Below, one piece after another: positions 26,952-36,161 of a stretch of 64,000 nucleotides of DNA; position 1 is the first letter of the stretch; every line of letters starts with the position of its first letter. Made by a program: the position numbers and the translations under genes. A model generated the notes under the pieces. That model saw only the letters and a program-made list of their open reading frames with translations. It did no database searches and was not told the DNA's origin. The stretch is from Xanthocytophaga flava (GTDB lineage: Bacteria; Bacteroidota; Bacteroidia; Cytophagales; 172606-1): positions 15,916 through 79,915 of the forward strand of contig NZ_JASJOR010000039.1 in NCBI RefSeq assembly GCF_030068545.1, in the 5' to 3' direction.

Positions 26952-28112
26952 CTATGGTTTGGTCTTCAGACCTAGAATACTATAGAAGAAACTATATAAA
27001 ACTATCTGAACACCTATTATAGACAATGTGACAGCAGGAATAGCTAAACGAAAAGTCTTTGCAGGATTTACTAAATCTCCAAAATCATTATAAACCCATA
27101 CCCTAAATAACTGAACACTTAAAAATATCCCAGATATAATCAAGATAAGCCCAGCAAAAACACCTCTCTCTAAAGTGAATATATCTAGTAAGCTTACAGG
27201 AAAAGAGCGCTCAGGTAGTAAACCTTCTCTGACTGCAAACACGCTTGCAAAATAATAAAAGGTGATACACTGAAAACCAATAAATATCATGGAGCAGCTA
27301 TATAGTAAAGTATGTATATCAAACCTTACACCACCAATAATAACAGGATTTAAAGTAAGAATAACAGATAGCAGTACTCCAACTAACAATAAAGAAAACC
27401 CCGGAATCAGAAACAACCATCGAGGGCTATAGAGCAAAAAGAAACGTAAACTTCGCCATCCATCCCTCCAGGTCCTTAAATGTGGTGGACGATTTCGTCC
27501 ATCAGGATATAGCTTTGTTGGAACTTCTGTTACATTCAATTCATTAAGTCCAGCTTTAACCACCATTTCCAATGCAAACTCCATCCCTGTGGTCTTTAAA
27601 TTCATATCTAAAACAGAATCTCGTTTAAACCCTCTTAAACCACAATAAAAATCTCTTGTATTAGATCTGAAGAAAAGTCTTCCTATAAAAGAAAGACCAG
27701 GATTACCTAAATAACGATGTAAAAAAGGCATTGCATCTTTCTCTATACCACCTTCAAAGCGATTGCCCATTACCAAATCATATCCTTCGCGTAATCTTCT
27801 CACAAAAGATTCCAAAGAGGAAAAGTCATAGCTATTATCTGAATCTCCCATGATAATATATTTTCCACGTGCCATCTCTATCCCTCCTCTCAATGCAGCG
27901 CCATAACCTTTAGTAGAAATAGCAACGACCTGAGCCCCATTCCTGATAGCAATTTCTTGAGACCCATCAGTACTACCATTATCTGCAATAATCACTTCTC
28001 CAACAATCTGGTAATCTATTAAGAATTTTTGCGCTTTCTGAACACATATTTCTAATGTTTCTGCTTCATTCAAACAGGGCATTAGAATTGTTAATTCAAT
28101 CTCCTGACTCAT
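26952..28112 (-). CDS. Family 2 glycosyltransferase, polyprenyl-phosphate sugar synthase-like
   Basis: I use ATG 28112 (MSQEIELTILMPCLNEAETLE); ATG 28157 would extend by 15 residues but overlaps the T-run of the upstream terminator. The cytoplasmic GT-A domain contains ILMPCLNEAETL, IADNGSTDGS and the DxD region MGDSDNSYDF, and GLRGFKRD follows at about 160-170. About four transmembrane segments form the last third. Such enzymes transfer glucose or mannose from a nucleotide sugar to polyprenyl phosphate. It is 16 bases before the GT-C-like gene. Confidence 0.88.
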   Translation of the reverse strand: MSQEIELTILMPCLNEAETLEICVQKAQKFLIDYQIVGEVIIADNGSTDGSQEIAIRNGAQVVAISTKGYGAALRGGIEMARGKYIIMGDSDNSYDFSSLESFVRRLREGYDLVMGNRFEGGIEKDAMPFLHRYLGNPGLSFIGRLFFRSNTRDFYCGLRGFKRDSVLDMNLKTTGMEFALEMVVKAGLNELNVTEVPTKLYPDGRNRPPHLRTWRDGWRSLRFFLLYSPRWLFLIPGFSLLLVGVLLSVILTLNPVIIGGVRFDIHTLLYSCSMIFIGFQCITFYYFASVFAVREGLLPERSFPVSLLDIFTLERGVFAGLILIISGIFLSVQLFRVWVYNDFGDLVNPAKTFRLAIPAVTLSIIGVQIVLYSFFYSILGLKTKP

Positions 28113-28157
28113 AAATGTGGTACTATTGAGTAAGCCTAAATAATAAATAAAAGTCAT

Positions 28158-28188
28158 AAAAAAATCCCGATATAAAATATATCAGGAT
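28158..28188 (-). terminator. Terminator after the GroES-like gene
   Basis: On the minus strand ATCCTGATATA, loop TTT, TATATCGGGAT, followed by a run of seven T that abuts the ATG at 28157. Confidence 0.8.
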
Positions 28189-28255
28189 AGCCTAAAAGAT
28201 ATTCAGAGCTGGAACTTAAATTGATATATGTGCAATTTTACTTATTTAGGGAAAA

Positions 28256-28648
28256 CTAATCAAACAAATCTTCAGTACGTTCTAACATCAGTATGGAAGA
28301 TTGAGGAACAATTACATATTTCTCATCCTGATATACAACTTCAATAGCGTTGCGCTGCAGATAAATAGCTACATCTCCTTCCTGAGCCTGCAAAGGAAGA
28401 TATTTGATTTTCTCATCTGTTTGTTTCCATGGCTCATCTTCTGCAACAGCCGGAATAGGATAACCAGGGCCTACTTTTATAACATATCCACTCTGTACAT
28501 CTTCTTTCTCCTGAACAGTTGGAGGTAAATATAATCCACTAGTTGTTCTGTCTGTTGGGCTTTTGGGCTTAATTAATACCCGATCCCCAACAATTATAAG
28601 CTTTTTTAATTGATTACTGGCAGTTACTTCCATCATAGACAATAGCAA
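28256..28648 (-). CDS. GroES-like (Cpn10 fold) protein
   Basis: The 130-residue protein resembles the chaperonin 10 fold: VGDRVLIKPKSPTDRTTSG at about 20-38, a mobile-loop-like LYLPPTVQEKEDVQSG, then GYVIKVGPG, and IVPQSSILMLER at the end. It is longer than the 90-97 residues of GroES, with an insertion (about 65-90) in the middle. No groEL is adjacent. Bacteroidota often carry such a stand-alone GroES-like protein in addition to the groESL operon. Whether it binds GroEL is not known from the sequence. Confidence 0.82.
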   Translation of the reverse strand: MLLSMMEVTASNQLKKLIIVGDRVLIKPKSPTDRTTSGLYLPPTVQEKEDVQSGYVIKVGPGYPIPAVAEDEPWKQTDEKIKYLPLQAQEGDVAIYLQRNAIEVVYQDEKYVIVPQSSILMLERTEDLFD

Positions 28649-28736
28649 GAGATTAATAAAAACAGTTTGCTTGGTTATTCATTACAATTACAAAAATCAG
28701 ACAAGACTAATAGATGTGTCAGAATGGCAGAAAAAC

Positions 28737-28770
28737 AATCAGGCTTATCTGCATGCAGATAAGCCTGATT
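28737..28770 (-). terminator. Terminator after gmd, 34-bp perfect palindrome
   Basis: AATCAGGCTTATCTGC and its exact complement, centred on GCATGC, followed on the minus strand by GTTTTTC. It lies 27 bases after the gmd stop codon. Confidence 0.88.
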
Positions 28771-28796
28771 AAAGAAATACAATCTTATAGATTATC

Positions 28797-29909
28797 TTAT
28801 TCGTGGTAGTTCAATACACGATGACCTTCAGAAGCTAATAGTTGATCACGTTTGAACAATGCAATATCAGCATCCATCATATCTTTTACCAAGGCAGGTA
28901 GATCATATTTCAGTTTCCAGCCTAATTTTTCTTTTGCTTTTGTAGGATCTCCTAACAAAAGATCTACTTCTGTAGGACGGAAATACTTAGCATCAATGGC
29001 AACTATTTCTTTGCCAATTGGCAGTTGATATTCAGGATTAGAGCAAGATGCTACATAGGCTTTCTCATCAATACCTTCTCCTCTGAAATCCAGTTCAATA
29101 CCCACTTCTGCAAATGCCATACGTACGAAATCACGAATGCGGGTAGTCACACCTGTTGCGATAACAAAGTCTTCAGGCTTCTCTTGTTGTAAGATCAACC
29201 ACATTGCCTCTACATAATCTTTAGCATGTCCCCAGTCACGTTGTGCATCCAGGTTACCTAGATATAATTTATCCTGGAACCCTAAGGCAATACGAGCAGC
29301 GGCACGTGTAATCTTACGTGTTACGAATGTTTCACCACGTAATGGAGACTCGTGGTTAAATAAAATACCATTACAAGCATACATATCATATGCTTCACGA
29401 TAGTTTACTGTAATCCAGTAACCATACAATTTAGCAACAGCATAAGGAGAACGAGGATAGAAAGGTGTTTCTTCAGATTGAGCATGTCCTTGTACACCTC
29501 CATATAATTCAGAAGTAGACGCCTGATAGATTTTGGTTTTTTTAGTCAGACCCAGTAACCGAACTGCTTCTAGGATACGTAATGTCCCAATTCCATCTAC
29601 TTGAGCAGTATATTCAGGTTCGTCAAAACTTACACGAACATGAGACATGGCCCCCAAGTTATAGATCTCATCTGGCTGAATTTCCTGGATGATACGGATT
29701 ACGTTTGTTGAATCGCTCAGGTCTCCGTAATGTAATTTAAACCGTACACCTTTTTCATGTGGATCCTGATACAAATGATCAATACGTTCCGTATTAAAAA
29801 GAGAGCTTCTTCTTTTAATACCATGAACCTCATACCCTTTGCTTAGCAATAACTCGGCTAGGTAAGCGCCGTCTTGTCCTGTAATACCTGTAATAAGAGC
29901 TTTTTTCAT
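28797..29909 (-). CDS. gmd: GDP-mannose 4,6-dehydratase
   Basis: From ATG 29909 the enzyme has 370 residues; the upstream in-frame start at 29945 adds 12 residues that match nothing in the family. It converts GDP-D-mannose to GDP-4-keto-6-deoxy-mannose, the first step to GDP-L-fucose or GDP-rhamnose. Motifs are TGITGQDGAYLAELL (NADP binding), the catalytic ASTSELYGG and YAVAKLYGYW (YxxxK), and RDWGHAKDYVEAMW. GDP-fucose synthase (fcl), which is often adjacent, is not in the window. Confidence 0.96.
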   Translation of the reverse strand: MKKALITGITGQDGAYLAELLLSKGYEVHGIKRRSSLFNTERIDHLYQDPHEKGVRFKLHYGDLSDSTNVIRIIQEIQPDEIYNLGAMSHVRVSFDEPEYTAQVDGIGTLRILEAVRLLGLTKKTKIYQASTSELYGGVQGHAQSEETPFYPRSPYAVAKLYGYWITVNYREAYDMYACNGILFNHESPLRGETFVTRKITRAAARIALGFQDKLYLGNLDAQRDWGHAKDYVEAMWLILQQEKPEDFVIATGVTTRIRDFVRMAFAEVGIELDFRGEGIDEKAYVASCSNPEYQLPIGKEIVAIDAKYFRPTEVDLLLGDPTKAKEKLGWKLKYDLPALVKDMMDADIALFKRDQLLASEGHRVLNYHE

Positions 29910-30139
29910 AGAAATTAATAAATTACTTCCGATTGAAGAGTGCAAATATGATAATTAAAATATTGACATTCAATTTTATGGACAAAATCTTCCAAAACAT
30001 TACACCAATTCTGCTATCATCACATGCTTATTAATCAGTAAAGTATAAGAAAGGTAAATGCTCATTCTGAATTTTATCAAAATAAATTAAGTACAATCTG
30101 AAAAAACATGCACAGTTTTATTTCCGGACACTTCCCAAT

Positions 30140-31243
30140 TTAATGTGTCTGTGGAATTTTTTGGACAAATCCATCCTGATTGATACACCACAGGACTTTA
30201 TCTTGTCCCTGAATTTTACCTATAAACTGATGAGTAGTAGCCTCTATAAATATATTATTGATTTGCTTATCAATTATCACCTGACTAGACGTAAACTGTA
30301 AATCAGATACATGAGCTGCATATTTCCCATATTTCTCATGATATTGTTTTTGCCGATAATATATCAGCCACAGGTAATGCTTTTGTTGTTCGGAATATGG
30401 TAAAACAATCGAACCAGAGGATATTGTATGTACGAACTGCAAATAACCCCATCTTTCCGGGTAATGCATATTAATCACTCCCTGTGGTGACCAGACCCAG
30501 TTATGCTCTGGAAGATTTCGTCCATTAGCATCCTTACGTTTTACATATTTCCCATTCTGAATATCTGTATCCCACTCTACACGTGAAAAGTTTATACGCC
30601 ATAAAGTGCCATGCTCAGGTACAGTCCGATTATTTCCAATTGTAAGGGCCCAAAATGGAATAGCCATTTCAACCGTCCACCCTTTGTCTATATCCGCAGG
30701 ATTATTTAACGTCCCATTTACCTTCACAGCAGAACGCAGTTTGTCTACATGCCAGGAAATCATGGCATCGCCTCCATTACGATAAGGTTTTGGTAAAAGT
30801 AAATCAAAAATTGTATTTATTGCGTTTACCTCTATCTCAAAATAGTGATGTGTATCTTGGTCTGGATCAATGAACACCTCAAAATCATTGTCATAATAAA
30901 CAATTTCATCATGTTGCTTTAATGTTGCCCATACATGTGGTTCGTCTAGTTCTGCTGCAATGAACAAAGCAGAATCAGACCATACCATTTTTACACGGGT
31001 TGTCCAAACAGGCTTGGGTCGTTTGTCACCTTCTATATCTGTAAACTGCTCTGTCCATGATACTGATTGCCATGCAGGATCATTGATATCTCCATCAATC
31101 ACAGGTTTCCTGGCAGTATAAATAGCCTGATACTGTTTGGGTGTAGTAAAAAGATGTTCTAGTCCAGCAAATGTAGTTTGCCCATACAAAGAGCTCACTT
31201 TAAGTCCACTAACGAGAACTAGAGCTAAAAGTTTCTTAATCAT
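30140..31243 (-). CDS. Carbohydrate-binding family 9-like secreted protein
   Basis: The 367-residue protein has a signal peptide (residues 1-21, ending SSLYG) and a beta-sandwich module at about 45-260 of the CBM9-like type: ARKPVIDGDINDPAWQSVSW, FEVFIDPDQDTHHYFEIEVN and WTVEMAIPFWAL are its hallmarks. CBM9 modules bind sugar chain ends; here there is no attached catalytic domain, and the C-terminal 100 residues are unassigned. It lies beside GH3 and GH92 genes transcribed the same way, consistent with a role in surface glycan use. Confidence 0.85.
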   Translation of the reverse strand: MIKKLLALVLVSGLKVSSLYGQTTFAGLEHLFTTPKQYQAIYTARKPVIDGDINDPAWQSVSWTEQFTDIEGDKRPKPVWTTRVKMVWSDSALFIAAELDEPHVWATLKQHDEIVYYDNDFEVFIDPDQDTHHYFEIEVNAINTIFDLLLPKPYRNGGDAMISWHVDKLRSAVKVNGTLNNPADIDKGWTVEMAIPFWALTIGNNRTVPEHGTLWRINFSRVEWDTDIQNGKYVKRKDANGRNLPEHNWVWSPQGVINMHYPERWGYLQFVHTISSGSIVLPYSEQQKHYLWLIYYRQKQYHEKYGKYAAHVSDLQFTSSQVIIDKQINNIFIEATTHQFIGKIQGQDKVLWCINQDGFVQKIPQTH

Positions 31244-31284
31244 ATATTTATGTTGCTCGATTTATGTATATAGTAATGAAAAAA

Positions 31285-31325
31285 AAGAAAGAGTGAAATC
31301 TTTTCAGAGATCACTCTTTCTTTCT
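31285..31325 (-). terminator. Terminator after the GH3 glycosidase gene
   Basis: AAAGAAAGAGTGA pairs with TCACTCTTTCTTT, followed on the minus strand by a T-rich run. It lies between the GH3 stop and the CBM9-like gene. Confidence 0.75.
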
Positions 31326-31341
31326 ATTGCACCAACTTGAC

Positions 31342-33507
31342 TTATTTTATTTTAATAGTTACAGACAATTTATCATCCTGTGAATGACTACCCAATACGA
31401 TTTTATAATTACCACTATATACCTTCCATTGTCCTTTTTGCAAATCCCATTTACGCAGTTCACTTACAGGTATCTTGAATGTTACATTCTGTTCTCCATT
31501 TTTTGTCACAGTAACCCGCTGAAAACCTTTTAGTTCTTTCAATGGCATCCGTTCAATACCTGGATATTGGATATATGCCTGTACTACCTCATCTGCATCT
31601 ATTGTCCCGGTATTCTTTACAGTAACTGTAAATTCCAGTACATCCTTTGCAGAGTAAACAGCTTTAGGCACTTTACCCCAGTTATAAGCAAAAGAAGTAT
31701 AGCTCAATCCAAAGCCAAATGGGTATTGTACCTGTCCGCTAAAATATCGGTATGTTTTTCCTTTCATAACATAGCTGTCATAGGCAGTAAGGTCAGAAAG
31801 TGATTTATAGAAAGTAACTGGTAAATGGCCTGAAGGAGATATCTTTCCAAATAAAATATCAGCCAATGCATTTCCTCCCTGTTCACCAGGATACCACGCC
31901 AGAACAATAGCATCTGCATATGGCTCAATAGCTGCAATATCTATTGCACTACCTGCTGTAATTACAGCAACTATTGGTTTATTGTGACGTTTGCGGAGCG
32001 CTTTCAGAAAAGCAATATGACTGGCAGGCAAACTCATATTTACTCGATCTCCACCACTAGCCGCAAGGAAAGCGTCTCCTTCTTCACCTTCTAATACAGG
32101 TGTTAATCCAAGTACGGCAATAGATAAATCACTATTTTCCGCTGCCCAAAGTCCACCAAAACGTGTTGTATCCGTATAGTCACATCCCTGATCATATTGT
32201 ACACCTACTCCAGGACCGGCAGCATCAGTAATTCCTTCTACAAAAGTCACTGTATTTTTAGATACCCCATGATAATTGGCAACCAATGCGTCCAATGATG
32301 CCGCATTAGGTCCCAGAATCATAATACTATTATACTGTGATTGTTTTAATGGGAGAACTCCCTTGCTATTCTTCAAAAGGACCATACTCTGTTGTGCCAT
32401 CTTTCTTGCCAGAGCTACATGTTCTGGAGAACGAACACTTTCAGCACCCAGGTTGCTATAGGGAACCAGAGAAGGATCATCAAAGAAACCCAGTTTAAAC
32501 TGTGTACGTAAAGCAGGTGCCAGAGCTGAATCAATATCAGCAGCAGTAAGCAATCCCTCTTTAATTGCCTGTAATGCATCTTTTTGCAGGATATTAGAAC
32601 AATCCAGATTGATACCTGCTTTGATTGCAGCTGCAGCTACTTCTACCGGGCCTTTCATAACCTTATGTCTCGACCAAATATCATCTAAAGCACCACAATC
32701 TGTTACCTTATGTCCCTGAAAATGCCATTCCTTTATAAGGATGTCGTTTAGTAAAGTATTACTTGTACAACAAGGTTCATTATTCACTCTGTTGTAACCA
32801 CACATAATAGACTCAACCTTTGCATCAACCAATTTATTAAACGCATACAAATACGTTTCTCGTAAATCTTTTTCATCTACCACTGCATTAAATGAATGTC
32901 TGCCGGCTTCCGGACCGCTATGCACTGCAAAGTGTTTGGCGCAGGCTGATGTTTTCAGATAACGAGGATCATCTCCCTGCAGTCCTTTGATAAAGGCAAC
33001 TCCCATCTGTGAAGTTAGGAAAGGATCTTCGCCATAGGTTTCCTGTCCTCTTCCCCATCGTGGATCACGAAATATATTGATATTGGGAGACCAGAATGTC
33101 AAACCCATATATTGAATACGACGATTCTGTTGCAAAGACAAGTTATACTTGGCTCTTGCCTCCGTAGAAATAGCTGAAGAAATATCTTTCAACAACTGAT
33201 CGTTAAAAGATGCCGCCATACCAATAGCCTGAGGAAAAATAGTAGCTTCACCTGCCCTTGCAACTCCATGCAATGCTTCATTCCACCAGTTATAGGCAGG
33301 AATATTTAAACGAGTTATTTCCGGACTACGATATCCTAGAAGAGAAATCTTTTCTTCCAGAGTCAGTTGTTTTAACAAATCCTGAGTACGAACAGCTAAG
33401 GTTTGTTTACTATCTCTGAAAAGGGGTGTCTGCTGTGCATAAGACATTGAAGTCATACAACACAATAGAAGCAACAGCTTGTAAGCCTGATGTTTAATAA
33501 AAAGCAT
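31342..33507 (-). CDS. Glycoside hydrolase family 3 (beta-glucosidase/xylosidase)
   Basis: The 721-residue secreted enzyme has a signal peptide (residues 1-25, ending SYAQ). The N-terminal barrel contains GRGQETYGEDP, the KHF(A)VHSGPE substrate region and the catalytic nucleophile Asp270 in GHKVTDCGALDD. The C-terminal alpha/beta sandwich contains AWYPGEQGGNALADILFG, and a fibronectin-III-like domain forms the last 100 residues. The CCG/TDCGAL pattern is like beta-xylosidases and glucosidases of plant-type GH3, but the exact sugar is not certain. It probably releases terminal sugars in the periplasm. Confidence 0.94.
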   Translation of the reverse strand: MLFIKHQAYKLLLLLCCMTSMSYAQQTPLFRDSKQTLAVRTQDLLKQLTLEEKISLLGYRSPEITRLNIPAYNWWNEALHGVARAGEATIFPQAIGMAASFNDQLLKDISSAISTEARAKYNLSLQQNRRIQYMGLTFWSPNINIFRDPRWGRGQETYGEDPFLTSQMGVAFIKGLQGDDPRYLKTSACAKHFAVHSGPEAGRHSFNAVVDEKDLRETYLYAFNKLVDAKVESIMCGYNRVNNEPCCTSNTLLNDILIKEWHFQGHKVTDCGALDDIWSRHKVMKGPVEVAAAAIKAGINLDCSNILQKDALQAIKEGLLTAADIDSALAPALRTQFKLGFFDDPSLVPYSNLGAESVRSPEHVALARKMAQQSMVLLKNSKGVLPLKQSQYNSIMILGPNAASLDALVANYHGVSKNTVTFVEGITDAAGPGVGVQYDQGCDYTDTTRFGGLWAAENSDLSIAVLGLTPVLEGEEGDAFLAASGGDRVNMSLPASHIAFLKALRKRHNKPIVAVITAGSAIDIAAIEPYADAIVLAWYPGEQGGNALADILFGKISPSGHLPVTFYKSLSDLTAYDSYVMKGKTYRYFSGQVQYPFGFGLSYTSFAYNWGKVPKAVYSAKDVLEFTVTVKNTGTIDADEVVQAYIQYPGIERMPLKELKGFQRVTVTKNGEQNVTFKIPVSELRKWDLQKGQWKVYSGNYKIVLGSHSQDDKLSVTIKIK

Positions 33508-33574
33508 TTATACTATTGATTTGAAAGAAAATAGAAGAATACTATGTGATGTGGTATATCCGGAATGAGAACAG

Positions 33575-33622
33575 GTATTCTCCATAATTTTTGGTTTGTA
33601 AACCACTAACTATGGAGAATAC
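33575..33622. repeat. Long nested hairpin between GH92 and GH3 genes
   Basis: GTATTCTCCATA (33575-33586) and TATGGAGAATAC (33611-33622) are perfect 12-base arms. The loop contains a second stem GGTTT/AAACC. It is 17 bases after the GH92 stop codon; it may act as a terminator or as a transcript-stabilising hairpin. Confidence 0.6.
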
Positions 33623-33639
33623 TAAGTAACGAATAATCT

Positions 33640-35931
33640 TCATTCTGGCAGTGAACGAGCCCAGTTTTCCTTAGCAACACCCCATGTCTTGCTAGGTTTG
33701 CTGCCCATCTCAATAACTAATTCACCCCCTTTTATCATATCTTTATGTAAAAGATATGATTGAGGATAAGATGTGCCATTCAGAGTCATACGCTGAATGT
33801 ATAGATTCTGTGGACCATTGTTTTTGATCTGTATATGAAATGTTTTATTCTCTCCAACAGTTAAACGGACATCATCAAATACAGGGCTTCCCATCACGTA
33901 GGCTCCATTTGCAGGATTGGCAGAGTAAAATCCTAGGGAAGACAATACATACCAGGCAGACATCTGGCCCACATCTTCATTACCTGATAATCCATCAGGC
34001 TTTTCAGTGTATAAGTTATCCAGAATATATCGAACTTTCTCAGCGGTCTTCCAAGGTTGGCCTACATAAGCATACATATAGGTAATATGATGACTAGGTT
34101 CATTGCCATGTGCATATAAACCAATCAATCCGGTAATATCATTGGAAGCTTCATTTCCCATATCACCTTTGATCACAAATAATGAGTCCAGCTTATCAGT
34201 GAATTTCTTTTCGCCACCCATTAACTGAACCAGTCCTTCTACATCGTGTGGCACCAACCATGTATATTGCCAGGAATTACCTTCTGCAAAATCATCTTTC
34301 ATGTGTCGGGTAATAAAAGGACTAAAAGGAGTACGCCATTCAGTATCCGAGATACGACCTCTTACAAAGCGGATTGCAGGATCAAAATAGTTTTTGTAGT
34401 TAGCACCTCGTCTGCTGAAATACTGATAATCTTCTTCCTTACCCAACATTTTAGCAACCTGTGCAATACTCCAGTCATCAATAGAATATTCCATCCCTTT
34501 GGACACACTTTCTAACTCAGCATTGGCGGGTATATACCCTTGTTTCTTTACATAGTTCAGTCCACGTTCATCCAGCATAGCAGAAGCTTTCATCGCTTCA
34601 AAGGCCAGATTTACATCAAATCCATTAAATCCTTTCAGACAGGCATCCGCAATTACGGGAATAGCACTATTACCAGGCATGGTATTGGTTTCGTTTCCCA
34701 TCAAATGCCATACAGGTAATTTTCCCTGTTGTTGATAAATAGCCAACATGCTATTCACCATATCATTTACCCGCTGAGGTTGTACAAGAGTAAATAGAGG
34801 ATTGGCTCCTCGATATGTATCCCAGAGAGAAAAGGTTGTCAGATTGGTAAATGGTGCACTCCTATAAATCTGTTTATCTGTACCCCTGTAGTCCCCATTG
34901 TGGTCATTAAAGGTAGAGGGAGCTATCATAGTGTGATACAATGCTGTGTAAAATATCTTCAGTCGTTTGGTATCGTTTGACTGGACAGCAACTTTATTTA
35001 ATTCTTTGTTCCAGGCAGCTTTTGCATTATTTACTACTTTTGTAAAATTCCAGTGTGGCAATTCGGTTTGAATATTAGCCAGTGCATTGTCTGCACTTAC
35101 AGGAGAAATACCGACCTTCACATGTACTATTTCATTTTCAGTAGTAGCAAAGCTAACCACACCTTTGATTCGATTGCCATCAGCCATAGTCCCTTTAACA
35201 GGTGTCTGATCGTTATATAAATCAAACTGCTTAATTGGCTTCGAGAAGATTATTGTAAAAAACAAACGTTGATCGGGTGCCCAGCCTTTGGAATTTCGAA
35301 AACCAATCAAAGTAGAGTCATTCAACTTTTCTAGTCGTGTAACAGTAGCCAGATCCCAACCAATACCTTCTTTCAAGTCAATTACCAAGTGTGCATCTGA
35401 AGACTTTGGAAAAGTGTATTGATGAAAACCAACTCGTTCTGTAGCAGTTAGTTCAGCCTTGATACCATATCTTTTCAGTAGGACAGAATAATATCCCGGC
35501 TTAGCTATTTCATCACTATGAGAGAACAAGGATGAATATCCACTGTTCAAATCTTTGGGTGTACCTTTGGTAACCTTTACATTTCCGGTAGTAGGCATGA
35601 TTAGTACATCCCCCAGATCTCCTATCCCAGTACCACTCAGATGAGTATGAGCAAAACCAATAATAACTGAATCAGAGTAATGATATCCGGAACACCAGTC
35701 CCAGCCCTCAGAAATCTGAGTAGGCCCTAATTGTACAGCCCCGAAAGGCACATTGGCGCCCAGAAATACATGCCCATGGAAACCAGTACCAATATAAGGG
35801 TCAACATATGTGGTGAGATCGTTTTGTTCTGCAGAAGAAGCAGAAGAGTTCTTGACGTAAGCACTTTTGCATGCTACAATCATCCCCAGGCAAATACACC
35901 ATAGGGTAACTTTAAGAGAAGAGCAGGTCAT
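33640..35931 (-). CDS. Glycoside hydrolase family 92 (alpha-mannosidase)
   Basis: A 763-residue exo-alpha-mannosidase of the calcium-dependent GH92 family. The N-terminal signal carries the lipobox IVAC (residues 18-21), so it is a lipoprotein. The N-domain has YVDPYIGTGFHGHVFLGANV and PFGAVQLGPTQ and WCSGYHYSD; the (alpha/alpha)6 domain has FSLWDTYRGANPLFTL, HDVEGLVQLMGG and GNEDVGQMSAWYVLSSLGFY with the catalytic acidic residues. It removes terminal mannose from N-glycans or mannans. It is upstream of the GH3 gene on the same strand, gap 132 bases. Confidence 0.95.
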   Translation of the reverse strand: MTCSSLKVTLWCICLGMIVACKSAYVKNSSASSAEQNDLTTYVDPYIGTGFHGHVFLGANVPFGAVQLGPTQISEGWDWCSGYHYSDSVIIGFAHTHLSGTGIGDLGDVLIMPTTGNVKVTKGTPKDLNSGYSSLFSHSDEIAKPGYYSVLLKRYGIKAELTATERVGFHQYTFPKSSDAHLVIDLKEGIGWDLATVTRLEKLNDSTLIGFRNSKGWAPDQRLFFTIIFSKPIKQFDLYNDQTPVKGTMADGNRIKGVVSFATTENEIVHVKVGISPVSADNALANIQTELPHWNFTKVVNNAKAAWNKELNKVAVQSNDTKRLKIFYTALYHTMIAPSTFNDHNGDYRGTDKQIYRSAPFTNLTTFSLWDTYRGANPLFTLVQPQRVNDMVNSMLAIYQQQGKLPVWHLMGNETNTMPGNSAIPVIADACLKGFNGFDVNLAFEAMKASAMLDERGLNYVKKQGYIPANAELESVSKGMEYSIDDWSIAQVAKMLGKEEDYQYFSRRGANYKNYFDPAIRFVRGRISDTEWRTPFSPFITRHMKDDFAEGNSWQYTWLVPHDVEGLVQLMGGEKKFTDKLDSLFVIKGDMGNEASNDITGLIGLYAHGNEPSHHITYMYAYVGQPWKTAEKVRYILDNLYTEKPDGLSGNEDVGQMSAWYVLSSLGFYSANPANGAYVMGSPVFDDVRLTVGENKTFHIQIKNNGPQNLYIQRMTLNGTSYPQSYLLHKDMIKGGELVIEMGSKPSKTWGVAKENWARSLPE

Positions 35932-36061
35932 ACACGAAAGTCAAACAATGAGAATTATGAAGCGATAAAAATAATAAAATATTTTACGAAGAGATTCTAC
36001 AATAAAAAATATTTTACTTTTAGATAGAACTCCCAATAATAATTGGTGACATGCCGAATAT

Positions 36062-36103
36062 AAAAAATAGAAGCCTTGTTATATAACAAGGCTTCTATTT
36101 TTT
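36062..36103. terminator. Perfect 42-bp palindromic terminator
   Basis: AAAAAATAGAAGCCTTGTT and its exact complement around the TATA centre, with A-run and T-run at the ends; it works on both strands. It ends the SPOR-protein transcript and is 59 bases past its stop codon. Confidence 0.88.
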
Positions 36104-36161
36104 ATACCATCCTTCTACCCGTTATCACACTTATGCGAACAATTTCTACTTTCTGTGTATT

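Noticed and set aside
36062..36103. 42-bp palindrome as a regulatory operator
   Set aside because: It has A- and T-runs at its ends and follows a stop codon closely, so terminator function explains it.
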